From positions 17,514,476 through 17,578,475 of the forward strand of contig OZ059894.1 in NCBI GenBank assembly GCA_964057225.1: 64,000 nucleotides of DNA, in the 5' to 3' direction. This document shows, piece by piece, positions 11,558-23,035 of this stretch (positions are counted from its first letter, which is position 1; the number at the start of each line of letters is the position of its first letter). This DNA is from Auanema rhodensis (Eukaryota; Nematoda; Chromadorea; Rhabditida; Rhabditidae). The position numbers and the translations under genes are program-made. A model generated the notes under the pieces. The model did no database searches, was not told where the DNA came from, and was given only the letters and a program-made list of their open reading frames with translations.

Positions 11558-11805
11558 AAACTTGTAATTGCTCGCTCAAAATTGAGCAGGTGCTAGAATA
11601 AGGGATGCTCGTAAACTTCAAATAGATTTCTTACAAATTTTAATAGAAGCTTCATCATTTCAGAGCAATAAAAATAAAAATTCATAGAAATAATCAGATA
11701 AATTTATATATCAATATAATAGATTACTACAATAAAATATCAATATATTACAAATAAAGAGTGATCAAGCATATTAAAAAAAATATTTTGAAGTATGTTG
11801 CGAGC

Positions 11806-12288
11806 TTAAACCTCAACCTTTTCCTGTTCGCTTTTGACAATCCCTTCCGCCTTTTCGGCGACAGCTGTCAATCGAGTACAAATTTCTTCCATCTCAAATA
11901 GGTAAAGATAAGCTCTATTCTTCTTCAATTTAATGAAAATCAAATCATACCTGAATTCTACGCGTCTTCTCTTCTTCTAAACGTTTCTTGTTTTCTTCAG
12001 TTGAAGCTTTAATTATTTCAGTTTTCTTAATTTGAGCTTCCAAGACTTCTTCCATCATTTCCATAATTTCAGCCACCTCATCGTCATTCATTGTTTCTCT
12101 GAATTGTTTGTTCACTATTGAAAAAAAGCTGATTAAATTGAACCTATCATTTTCAAGGGTGGTCATGATATCCTCTAACGATGGCTCTGAATCACCAACA
12201 CCAGCCTTAAAAAACATTTTTCTAAAGTCAAGATTAATATGCTATTTAATACCGTAGCTAACGAAGCCATAATCTCTTCAGCAGGCAT
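11806..12288 (-). CDS. Small acidic coiled-coil protein
   Basis: Three exons on the minus strand (12288-12253, 12205-11951, 11892-11806) give 125 residues. It starts MPAEEIMASLAT. A middle section reads SLEDIMTTLENDRFNLISFF, then a long heptad-like helix EVAEIMEMMEEVLEAQIKKT and NKKRLEEEKTRRIQMEEICT, ending EQEKVEV. There is no signal peptide or membrane segment, so it should be cytosolic or nuclear and probably part of a complex. Size and composition resemble BLOC-1/BORC-type or other small coiled-coil subunits, but I cannot assign one. It lies 475 bases downstream of PAF1 on the same strand. Confidence 0.7.
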
Positions 12289-12385
12289 ATTCTAACTATA
12301 AAATTAAATAAAAAATAAAAATATTGAACGAATACAAAGTTTAAGAAAGTTGAATAAAATCTGAAAATTGACATTAGTCTACTGA

Positions 12386-12640
12386 AGAAGAAAAGCAGAA
12401 CGACTGAAGAAGCTCAAACAAACCGGACTGGTCGTCTCAGTGGGCGGCAAGTCCTCGAGAGCACTGGCTAAGCTAAACGAAATCCGCAGATCTAGCCTAG
12501 CGTTAAGGACTAGACTAGCGGTTGAACTGAGATTCAACTCATATTATTTTTTATGTGGTTTGGATTTTCAAAGATGGGTTGGTCGTCCGATTTCGGAAAT
12601 AAAAGAACAAAGAAGGGATTTCTATGTTTACTTGAAGTAA
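12386..12640 (+). other. Unassigned GC-richer segment with an 84-codon open frame
   Basis: Between the coiled-coil gene and PAF1 lies a segment (about 12380-12545) richer in GC than its flanks. The plus-strand frame from 12386 is open to a TAA at 12638-12640 and reads RRKAERLKKLKQTGLVVSVG, then SSRALAKLNEIRRSS; it has no ATG. It also contains an 11-base imperfect direct repeat, CTAGCCTAGCG (12492-12502) and CTAGACTAGCG (12510-12520). It could be a mobile-element remnant, an exon of an unseen gene, or a lost coding segment. Confidence 0.3.
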
Positions 12641-12763
12641 ACAAAAAAGACAACAATAAATAACTTATCAACAGCCACAAATTGTACAACAAGATTCACG
12701 AATGGGAACAAGCATTTTAAGGGTTATGAAAAAATGAATAAGAATAGTTTGTCCGCTGACTAA

Positions 12764-14640
12764 TCAATCAGAATCAGAATCAGAGCCAGATGTCCCGTCA
12801 GAGTCAACAAGAGGTTTCTTAGCGTTGTTATCATCACTATCAGAATCACCGGAAGAAGAACTCTTGAAAAATATAAGTGTTGTACTATGAATAAAACATA
12901 TGACATACCTTAGAACTGGCATCACTATCTGATCCCTTTCGAACAGGGGCTTTTTCCGGTTGACTTCGCTCACTTGCTTCAGATTTGGCATCAGCTTCTT
13001 CTAGAAAGATTATTACTAAATAAAAAGAGAATTTCTTATTCAAACCATCTTGCTCCATTTCCTCTTCTTCCTTCTGTTCTTCAGGATGTAATAACATTTG
13101 CAATCTAGCAGTCATTCGAGATACTTCAACGTCAGTAGGATCACGATAACTAATTTGCAACGTCGTATTAGGCTAAAACAAATGCATTTGTATTTGGGAA
13201 ACAATCAGAATAAATTACTTTAGGAACTCCAGCAGGTCTGCGTCTTCTTACAAGACGAACACGAGTTTCCAATTCGTTATAATGAACAGTGCCATCCTTT
13301 TCATAAAGCATAAAATGATCTTTTTCATAATCATGACTAGCATTGGTTTTAACAACCCAAGTGTATTCTCTATTAAGTCCAAATTCATAACTTAAATAAA
13401 ATGATGTTTCAAATCGGATTTTCTGGTTAACATACACAAATCCTTCTTCGAATGGCCGACTAGCTTCGCGGTCCTCCATTTTCTTCTGAAGTGCTTCAAC
13501 TGTAGGTGAGAAGTGAGCGACATATTGATCTCCTTCCGCAGATTGCATACCCCTATGAAAAAAAATTAAACACAAAAGACAAGCGGATGCACACTTGATA
13601 ACAGAGTTCTCCATTCCAATTCGTCTGAGAGATTCGGGTAAAACAACATAAGATGGATCAGCATCAAACATAACTTGGGCGAGATCATATTTCCAGAGCT
13701 AAAAATAGAAGTAACAAAATAAATAAAAAATGAATAAATTTACATCAAAGTCAGGGAATATAGGCATTTCTTCAACAGCAACAACACCTTTTTTACTATG
13801 ATGACTCTTAATCGGTTCTTTAACCTAAATACAAACTTTAAGAAATTTTCTGGAAACATTCAAAATATACATCTTCAAATGTTTTACTGATAGCGTCAAT
13901 CTGACTTTGCCTGTCTCGATACAGATTTTCATTATCCATTTGTTTCTTAAGATGATATCCAACTTTAGTTTCTTGCCTAAGATTAAAAAAATGTAAAACA
14001 AAATTTAAAGAATAAAAACCTATCGCTGGAAACACCAAATCTGTTAAATTCAGAAGAGATATACTCTGTTTTACGCATCCATGGTACAACTTTGGAATGC
14101 TGAGCAGATCTAAAAGAAATTTATGAGGAAAAAACTTGTGAAACTAAAACCTTCTACTAGACAAATTATTGGATGATTCATCTTCTAATAAAATTATATC
14201 CTTTTCGTTCACCTAGAAAGTCGGTTTACTTGAACTTGAATACGAATAATATTTTAAATTAGTACCTCCCATTTTTTCCGCATATTATCGTCTACTCTAT
14301 ATGTTTCAGGATCTACTAAGTCTATATTAACTCCCATATCCATTTCACATTGTACATCAAATTTATACTCCTTCTCCAACATTGTTGGGTTATAGTCAAT
14401 AAATCTTCAAAGCACACTTGTCAAAGATAAACAACAATAAATACCTGTTAATTGGAACAAAAGGACAGGCTAAAAACTTCCCATCAAAAGGAAGATCTGG
14501 GAGAGTGTTGGTAAATTTTGGCTTGCAAATAAAATCTACTTTGGTCCTCAAATAAAAGAAAATATAAAGTAAATCAAGCTTGAAACCTACTGAGGAGGAA
14601 CATTCTCGCGTGTTTGTCCAGGAGATTTTGGTTTGGACAT
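12764..14640 (-). CDS. PAF1: RNA polymerase II-associated factor 1 (PAF1 complex subunit)
   Basis: Ten or so exons on the minus strand, start 14640-14638, stop TGA 12766-12764, giving roughly 430 residues. The N-terminus has the PAF1 signatures [20 protein letters not shown] and [13 protein letters not shown]. The middle has [13 protein letters not shown] and [17 protein letters not shown]. Next come [38 protein letters not shown] and [18 protein letters not shown], all positions conserved with human PAF1. The C-terminus is Ser/Asp/Glu-rich and ends GSDSDSD, as in the family. The protein is the scaffold of the nuclear PAF1 complex that promotes transcription elongation and histone modification. 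The ATG follows TTTCAG directly, a trans-splice-like acceptor, and the preceding gene stops only 121 bases upstream, so PAF1 looks like the downstream member of an operon. Confidence 0.95.
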
Positions 14641-14648
14641 CTGAAATA
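14641..14648 (-). promoter_or_regulatory. Trans-splice-like acceptor at the PAF1 start
   Basis: On the minus strand the PAF1 ATG is preceded immediately by TATTTCAG. With the upstream gene's stop 121 bases away, this fits spliced-leader addition to a downstream operon gene. The alternative is the 3' end of an unseen 5'UTR intron. Confidence 0.5.
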
Positions 14649-14760
14649 CGAATTTCCAAAATAAAGCGAACTAAACGACAATATAAGAAGAAAAAGCTTC
14701 ATATCTTTATTATTCATTTTGAAAAAATCAAGATATTCAATGCCCCAAGAACGTGCCTTG

Positions 14761-15297
14761 CTATTTGCGCAAATGCAGTGCATCGAGGATGATCTCAAAA
14801 TATAATGAGCATTGGTAAAACGGGTCCTTCTTTGGAATATGATCATTTAATAAAAACTTATTACAAAACTACTTGTAAAATGGAATTATACTAATACAAC
14901 TAGCTTAATTTTCATACTTACGGAAGACGCTTTCTTGTGTTCTTAATTTTGTTTTCATTACAGTATGTTTCATCATGAAACAACACAGTATATAAATAGT
15001 TTTGAGTAAATTCCATACCTCGCCAATAATTTACATAGTAGTAGAAAAAATGGTAAATCTCTATAATTAGAGAAATTTGCCGATATTTGTTTATTGTGGT
15101 TCTCAACACTGCTATAAATTCTTCTTAATCTCAGACTTTCCTATAATTATCGAATATCTAAAGTATTCTTAATTTGGAATTGTTCTCTGAAGCTTTTCCA
15201 TTTAATACAAGAAAAAAATGGTAAATTGAATTTAGAATACATAATATCAGAAATTTTCTGTCGTCATGTATTGGAGATTGGAACGGACGAACATTAA
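14761..15297 (-). CDS. Unrecognised conserved-looking gene upstream of PAF1 (5' end not resolved)
   Basis: Four minus-strand exons keep one frame: 15297-15241, 15111-15019, 14941-14922 and 14829-14761 (TAG at 14763-14761). They encode NVRPFQSPIHDDRKFLILSV, then LRTTINKYRQISLIIEIYHF, FYYYVNYWREHKKASSKDPF and YQCSLYFEIILDALHLRK. The pattern of charged and aromatic residues in amphipathic helices looks like a real helical protein, and all junctions have GT..AG ends. I found no start codon in frame, so one more 5' exon is expected in 15300-15600. No family is recognised. Its stop is 121 bases before the PAF1 ATG, which suggests an operon. Confidence 0.5.
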
Positions 15298-15635
15298 CTT
15301 TGAAAATTTTACAAGATAACATAATACAAATTTGAAAAATTAAAAAGAATAGTTTTAATCTAAATCTTTTTATTAATTGATTTATGTGTTATAGTCTGTT
15401 TTATTGAAGCCGAATAAGCAATAATTCCAAATTATACTTTATTACGGGTTCAATAAAATCATTTTAACTAGTCGGTGGCGCGAAGCGGTTGAGTATAATT
15501 TATTGAGTATAGAAAGTCTGAATCAGTGTTTCCTTCTTATGATAAGCGAGAACATAAAGCAGGATAAAACATTGAAACTATTATTGCACATTGAACATCA
15601 TCATTTATTTAAAATATATAGGTATTTTGAAGTAT

Positions 15636-16208
15636 TTAAAATATATTGGCTAGAATGACAAATGCTAGAGTGAATACAACGGAAAATTTGGCTGTATACA
15701 CATCATTGCAAAACTCCTTAAAAAACATTTTAAACTGAAGTCAAATGAAATATCTCACCTTCTCGCAGATACAAGTTGCCACTTGTGAATTATAACTCTT
15801 CAAAGTACTGCCTAACTTGCATTCTTTCTAATGGAATAATCTTTCAATATACGTATATTTATGTAATTTTTACCTGTCGTTGTCCTTCAAAGCCTGGGGT
15901 CACACATCCTTTCTCTAATACCGCATCAGTCTGTAAAAACAAAAATGAGTTTAAAGAGTTTAAGAATTGTATGGTACATCACTATCATTAAAAAATATAA
16001 TTCGTGCGTAGCAAGATGTCAATGATGGGCAATCATAAGAATCAAAGTTGCCTGAAATTAATAATTTATTATTATATCAACTAATATGAAATATCTAACC
16101 ATTTTGTTTTAATAAACGTCTTCCTCCAAAGCAAGATATAGAATAACTAAAGGTTATTGTGGAAACTATTAAAGTACAAATAAAAATGTGGTAGTTTGTA
16201 ATATGCAT
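15636..16208 (-). CDS. Ly6/uPAR-like three-finger protein, GPI-anchored
   Basis: Five short exons on the minus strand (16208-16100, 16051-15978, 15930-15874, 15827-15759, 15716-15636) join in frame to 129 residues. A signal peptide (MHITNYHIFICTLIVSTITF) precedes SISCFGG. The cysteines follow the three-finger pattern: YDCPSLTSCYARI, GCVTPGFEG, KECKLGS, and the terminal VATCICEKEFCND box. A hydrophobic tail (FSVVFTLAFVILANIF) with no cytoplasmic residues acts as the GPI signal. Such nematode proteins sit on the outer plasma membrane, often in neurons, and modulate receptors or channels. The exons are too short to be seen as single ORFs; the family call rests on cysteine spacing. Confidence 0.75.
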
Positions 16209-16566
16209 TTTGGTTACAATGATTTCGAAGCATCAATTTATCCCTTTCAACTTATAACGATCCGGTTAGATTAAAGATGGATTTTCAAAGTTTTATCAAC
16301 ATTTTTGCCATAATAGTTGGAGTTTGGCAATAATAAATCAGGTTTACTAGAAAACATAGTAATATATCAATTAGCTACTTTTTAAAAAGTTCAGATCTAA
16401 AGATGTTAAGACATTTTTCATAATATCAGAAAATTTTAAAATATTTACTTTAATTTGTACATAAAAACAAAATTATTTATATCTGATGAAGCCTGAACAA
16501 CATAGAAAAATTAGTACTTTTTTGTCATAAAGTCTAAGACATGTTCTTTAAGTGTAAATTATAAAA

Positions 16567-16579
16567 GGGGGGGGGGGGG
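16567..16579 (+). repeat. Homopolymer tract of 13 G
   Basis: Thirteen consecutive G residues in an AT-rich background, followed by about 200 bases of more balanced composition. In C. elegans such poly-G tracts are protected from deletion by the DOG-1/FANCJ helicase. Confidence 0.9.
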
Positions 16580-18544
16580 ACTGGGTTAAAACCTTGTATC
16601 CCTTAATGGAGAGCATTGGTTAGATTATTAAGGAGAACTTGAGTCAGCAGAAGCGCTTTATGAATGGGTCTAAGTCTAACATATCAGAAGATATGAAGTA
16701 CTGCTCGAGTCTTAAGCTTAGGCTTATCCACTGCCTAGAGTTTTCGGAGACACAGGCTACTTTGTTGTATTAAAAAACAAACATTTTTTTTGATATCAAT
16801 AAATATTATATAATATACTTTCAAGAACATTAATATTAAAGAACTTTTTACTCAGAAAACTTATTTTAAAAATTCAGGCCAAATTAAAAAAAAGAAAGGA
16901 GGGGGCGGCATAAGACCGATAAGAGCCTATTATTGTATTCAGTTTTTGTTTTATAATAAAATAAAATTCTTAGATAGATAATTTTATTTATTTGCTGAAG
17001 AGATAGAAATTTCGAAATTCGAATAGGAAATCTCTAATTTGATTTCATGTGATCTCCTTTCCTGGTTCAAATAATTACTGACCTCGTGCAATTAATTTTC
17101 AGAGTTTTCTCAGCCTGAGACGTCAGAAATGATTACAGAAAAATTTTCACAAAGATGATTCCCTATGTGAGAAAAGATATATTTCTGTTTCTTTCTCAAA
17201 GATTTCGGAAATGCCTTGAAACAACCGAACCAAGAGTTGTAAATTTGATAGATCTTGATGTTTTGTCTCAAATATTTTGATATACAAGATAGTGATTTGT
17301 AGATTTTTTGTTATTATATCATAAATGTCTCCGAAAATATCAAAGTGTTCTCATTGTATAGCTTATAATCATTTAATATCTTGAAAAGAAATAAATTAAT
17401 TAAATCATTCATATATACTAAGAAGATATTAAGTTTGAAAAGCATTTTGATGCTTTTCATATCAAGACAATCTTTTCTTTATCATCAAATATCTTTCGAT
17501 CTTTTTTATTATTTTTCTTTATAAAATCAGATATGTATTTCTATGCATATATCATATAAGAATATTGTAGCAGATAAGTTGTATTGTTCATTTTAAACAT
17601 ACATATATAACTAACTAATCCTTCGATTTCATATATTATATACTCAATATTATCATTAAGTATTAGTCAAATCTTACTTCTATTCTAAAGTTTAATACTT
17701 AATATGATTTATAATTCACTAATCATTTAATATATGTATTATTTTTATATTTGTTTAGTTTATTGGATGACTTCAGCTACCATAATTTGAATACTTGATC
17801 ATCTGTTATCAGTTTTAATTTACAAATTTTTTTTTTGGAATAATTAGTTTTTTTTTCTAATTTATTAAATTTTCCATATAATCTTATGAATCTTGTTTTA
17901 AACAAAAAAAAAATCCTTTTTAGAAAATTTTCTTTTGTCTATCTTTATGTTAGATTTGTCGTCAAATCACTATAGTTCATAAGTATATTTTATATTGTAG
18001 TTATAAAAATATGTGAATAAGTTAGAAAACTAGATAAAATGTTCTAATTTGACCCAATTTCCAATAAAGAAAGCATAAGAATATTCAAAATGATTAATTT
18101 TGAAGAACATGAATATATGAAATATATATGTTTTTGCTTTCATTTTTATTAAAATTTCCACTTCTCTGAATCGTTGATTTCTCTTTTTTTAAAAGTTATA
18201 ACATATACTGTTCTTGCGTAAAAGAATAACATAGGAAACAAGTAGTTTACAAAAAAAATTTCATGTTTTGTGTCGTTTTTGTTATTTTGTTGTTATTGTT
18301 TATTGTAGAAAGAAGAACACAAAATAGATATATATTTATATACATATGTATATTAAACATGTAAACTTTCAAACGTTTAAATTTACAATATGTACATAAG
18401 TATTGCAAGTCTTGATTATAATTCCAACAATGAAATATTGGAAAACATTTGTTCAACTGACCTTTCAATTGACATGAATTATAGATTTTTTTACAATTTA
18501 TAAATGAAATTTGCGACAATTTTCATAATTATAATATGAGAAGC

Positions 18545-18545
<1 letters not shown>

Positions 18546-18580
<35 letters not shown>
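18546..18580. repeat. (TA)n microsatellite
   Basis: An uninterrupted run of alternating T and A. Confidence 0.9.
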
Positions 18581-20145
18581 GAATAAATTCTTTTTATATG
18601 AAATGAAAAGTCATTGTCGGTGTCTTAGAAATCTTGGGAATCTTGGGTGAGAACTATAGAAAAATATCTCAATCAACGATTAAGTATGTAAATAATTATG
18701 GAATGATCTTGTTCCTTGAAATGCAACTGTTCCTGGCGTTTGTTAAATGAAAACTAATTAACTTTTGCGTAATAATCGATATCTAATATACTAAATTAGC
18801 ATATCAGCTGATTATTACGTCGACAAATAAATTAAAAGAAATAGCTGTTTTATTTCCATATCAGCTATATATATATATAAGTATATATGTGTGTATATTT
18901 ATTTTTATATATACTATACTATATATGGAAAAATAAATGTATAGATTTCGATAATTCGCAAGAAATTCCAAAAATACTTATTATAGATTGTGAAAGTTTA
19001 CATATTACTGCAAAATATGATGCATTTAGGTTTGATTAAATACTAAATACTGGTTGCTATAATATTTCAAATTGTTCGTCTAGTTAGTATGAGTCAACTG
19101 TTTTTTAGGATATTTAATGAAAACCATGCATATGTTCACTTTCAGACATACATCCGTAAATTTTCATGTTTTCCCATTCTCATAATGAGATAAGGTAGCA
19201 GTTTCCCGGACAACCCGTACACGACACACTTCGTTCTTTGATATGAACAAGCTATAACTTTCCTTTCACCTTTCATTTCTCATTCTCTACCTTCCCACTC
19301 ATTTTCATCTAATCTCTTCTAACTCCTCCCTTCTTTTCTTGTTTATCTCCTCTCTCCTTATCTATTTTATCTCTCCTTCTTCTCTCCCTCTCTGTCATTC
19401 GTTCACTCTTTCATTTCCACCTCCTCATCAACATCATTTGAAAGGCTAACCTTCTTTTGACGAGATTTTAAGATCGAACTCGTGTTAAAATTCAGAATTA
19501 ATACACTCCGTTGAAAGATCAAGTTCTCGAATTAGTTGAATTGATACCTACTTCAATCAAAACACCATCTGAAATCCTTTCCCTACTCTCGGTTTATAAT
19601 GAAGTATTATTCTTTTTAATATTCTTCAGAACTTATTAGTATTCACATAGCTCATGCAAAGCAAATTTGTGAAAATTTTGCTTAACATTGAAACATTATG
19701 ATATTGAATTAATATCAACCGTTCACAAATTTTATTTCTCCTAGAGCTCAATGTAAACCGAAAATGAAGATCGTGAAATGCATGTAGAAAGCACTATTCA
19801 GAAGGTCTACTAAGTCATTTAGTTTTTCTTAGAATACCTGAAATTTATGAAAATCAGGTAAACTGTAGTATTCGTATTCTCAAACAGAATACACTCACAA
19901 CAATAAGCACTGAAGATTTAGTGTTGATCATATCGTAACCACCAAACACCAAACCTACAGTGTTCTTCCTGTAGTCATCAGATATTTCTTTCCTTCATTC
20001 TACACTTTCATTCCCGATCGAATACGTTTCGTTTGGTCATGTTTTTTTTTCATATTATTTCCTATTTCTCTATTTGATAAAATTCCTTGTGAGACTAATT
20101 TTAACTGATTTCAAACAATTGTTAGCTGATTACTTGCGCGTCGTT

Positions 20146-20178
20146 GCCCTGGGTAGCGATAGCCGAAGACGGCAGGGC
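20146..20178. other. GC-rich island with competing hairpins
   Basis: GCCCTG (20146-20151) can pair with CAGGGC (20173-20178). Inside the loop GCCG (20162-20165) pairs with CGGC (20170-20173) around AAGA, so two alternative structures compete. A GGGTTCGAGC motif resembling a pol III B box follows at 20213-20222, but no tRNA fold can be built. It is the most GC-rich spot in the 8 kb interval and may be a small RNA gene. Confidence 0.3.
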
Positions 20179-22027
20179 CCCACCTATTATCATCGATTGC
20201 ATATGAAGCATGGGTTCGAGCTTACCTACAAAGCCTAACTACTTAATTCTGTCTCAGCTCTGCTTGTCTCTCCAATCTATCAAACTATCTCGATACCCTT
20301 CTGTCTGCATGCAAGGGTATTGTGCAGTACATCTATCATCACTTGACATATTTTTCAAGACTTCTTTGCCATTGTCATATATTGTTTATTTGAATCATAA
20401 TTAGTTAAACATTACTTTTGAGGCTCAAAAACAAGTTTAAGTTTGAATAATACAACAATCACCTTTATCTCTGTTTCTTCTGAAGATTTCTTTTTAACAG
20501 TTCATTGACTAGATACAATCTATCTTAGCCATCTACAGTACTTTCTTAAATCCAGCAGAAACATTTCTTTTGAGAACTCCCTTCATATCTTATGATATAC
20601 GTATACTCATATAAATATCAAGGTATAGCCAAATGCTAAACAAAATTAAATTTTGTTATAAATTTTTGTCAAAAACAATACATTCAACGCACTCATTTGC
20701 TTTTGTACATTACTGTTGTGTGTATATAGAAAAAAGAATTCAAGTATGATTTCAAACTATACTTCCGTCCTTCTGTTGAAATTTCCTCAAAATTTTATAA
20801 ATAATCCGTGAATGAGATAAATGTCATTTGACCAAACTTTACAGTTTTTTTGTGTTATTATATATATGTATATAGTATACATAATAATACGAAAAACCCA
20901 GTAAATAAATATGCCATCTCAAAAAATATTTATATTAATTTGAAAAAAAAATCCTCATATCAACATTATATTTTAGATTAATGTAACATACAAGAACATT
21001 ATATACCAACAAAAACATAAAATTTGTTCTTTTTACTTCATCCAATTCATAATGTGATTACAAAAATATTTTAATTGCTAGTTTGAGAAATAGAAAACTA
21101 TTTTTTCTTACCAAAACCGAAAATATTCTTTCTTTTCTTTTTTTCAATGGCAATGGTATTATTAAATCGTTTCTATATGATATTCAAAAATACTAAATGC
21201 TTTTGATATTATCAAACATCCATTTTTGTTTTTGTTTCTTTTACTGTTTTCTTTTTGTCAAAATAATCTCAAAAATTCATAACCATTCACAAACTCGTTG
21301 GAAATTAACTGTTTTATAAAGGTTCAAAAACAAGTTTACAAGAAATAGTTGAGCACAGATTATCAGTATATTTGATGTTTTGTATTAAAATATTTTGAAA
21401 TATTGAGGTAACATCATGATCATTCATTTCAGTTACATAAAATAATATTAGAAAAAGTTAAAACAGTATAATAATATTTACTAAAAAAACTTCATACTCA
21501 TTGTTAGTGGTGCAGATATATTTTCAACAAAAAAAAACCCTTTCTCAGCTATGTATGTACATGCGACTTGTTTTATAGTTTTATATAGTTAAAAAAAGAA
21601 AAAAAAGGAAGGAAAAAGAATAATGTGACATGAAGAGGAAAAGAAAGGAAATGTAAAACATTCATTTCATGTGAAAATTTTTTCACTGTTTTTTGTCGTT
21701 TTTCTTCTCAACATTGTAATTTCGTTCATAAAAATCCGTGTTTTATTTTGGAAACAATTATAAATATATATATATATATATACAATTATAGTTAATTTGT
21801 CTGATTTAATCGACAGAATCGTATATAGAAAATTCACAGCTCCTCCTCAACTCTCAACGAAGTTTTGTTTTTGTCTTGATTACAAGCTGACGTAACTGTG
21901 TGTAACCCAATTATCTATAATCGTTTTTTCTTAATTCTTTTTATGAATAGTTCAATAATATTGTATGTATATGTCAAATTATAATACCAATGAAAGAAAA
22001 GAGAAAGGGTATATATGTATGTATAAG

Positions 22028-22031
22028 AGAT

Positions 22032-22102
<71 letters not shown>

Positions 22103-22123
22103 AAAAGAGAGAAAGAGAGAGTG
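22028..22123. repeat. (GA)n microsatellite
   Basis: A run of nearly pure GA dinucleotides, with occasional AAA interruptions. It creates an artefactual Ser/Leu-rich frame on the minus strand. Confidence 0.9.
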
Positions 22124-22957
22124 AGTGACAGGATAGAGAATGAAGAAATCAAAAGAATTCTATATTCACATCGAGATAATTTCATATAATTTGTTTTAAT
22201 TTATTCTTGATTATTGTTTTTTTTTGGCTGCTCATAAATATACTATCTTTTTCTATTTCATAGTATAACATATTATAATATAACATGCGGATCTTATCAA
22301 GTATTTCAAGTTTAATAAAGCTCATCATATATTACTAATAATTAATTGTTAATCATAAATCTATTGGGAGTCAATTTTAATTGATTTTATTATTATATTA
22401 AAAATTATTTATAAACAATATTTCTAATATTAATAAAACAACTTGTTTACACGTTGTTTTATTGGGTTTTTTTTTCATATTTTATATTTTTTATATTTTT
22501 ATTTCTTAAACTGTCCCATCATCTTTTTCTCAAATTCTACCGTATTCTGATCAAATCTACTTCTAGTAAAACTATACCTTATATAGTATTCTGGATTACG
22601 AATAATCAGCTTATCTCTCAGACGTTCTCCATTCAATCTAATTCCTTTCCCTTGTATATGCTGTCAGTCTCTCGTTTTGTCACCTTCTTTCTTCTATCTA
22701 TCTCAGTTGTCTTTCTGCTCTCCAGGATTTTGCGATATCACTACACGACATTTCGGAATATCCTCATTACCTGGACTCAAGCTATTTATTGAAAACTAAT
22801 TGAAAAAGTCTTTTATATATTTTTCTTCTTGTATAGATATGTATAGATACATATATGCATTCTACCAAGAAAAGCTTAAATATCTTAACTGAATTTTCCC
22901 GATAAAGTAATCCTAACAAATGAAAGTTTCTCACATTTTTGAGATTTTATTTCAAGT

Positions 22958-22961
<4 letters not shown>

Positions 22962-23031
<70 letters not shown>

Positions 23032-23035
23032 TATA
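22962..23035. repeat. (TA)n microsatellite
   Basis: About 74 bases of alternating T and A, the longest in the window. Confidence 0.9.

Noticed and set aside
20146-20240. tRNA gene at the GC-rich island
   Set aside because: A B-box-like motif is present but no acceptor, anticodon and T stems can be formed together.
21979-22185. Ser/Leu-repeat ORF on the minus strand
   Set aside because: Translation of the GA microsatellite.
22454-22792. 112-codon plus-strand ORF in the large intergenic interval
   Set aside because: Phe/Ser/Leu-rich from T/C-rich DNA, no family likeness, no flanking splice sites in frame with other exons.
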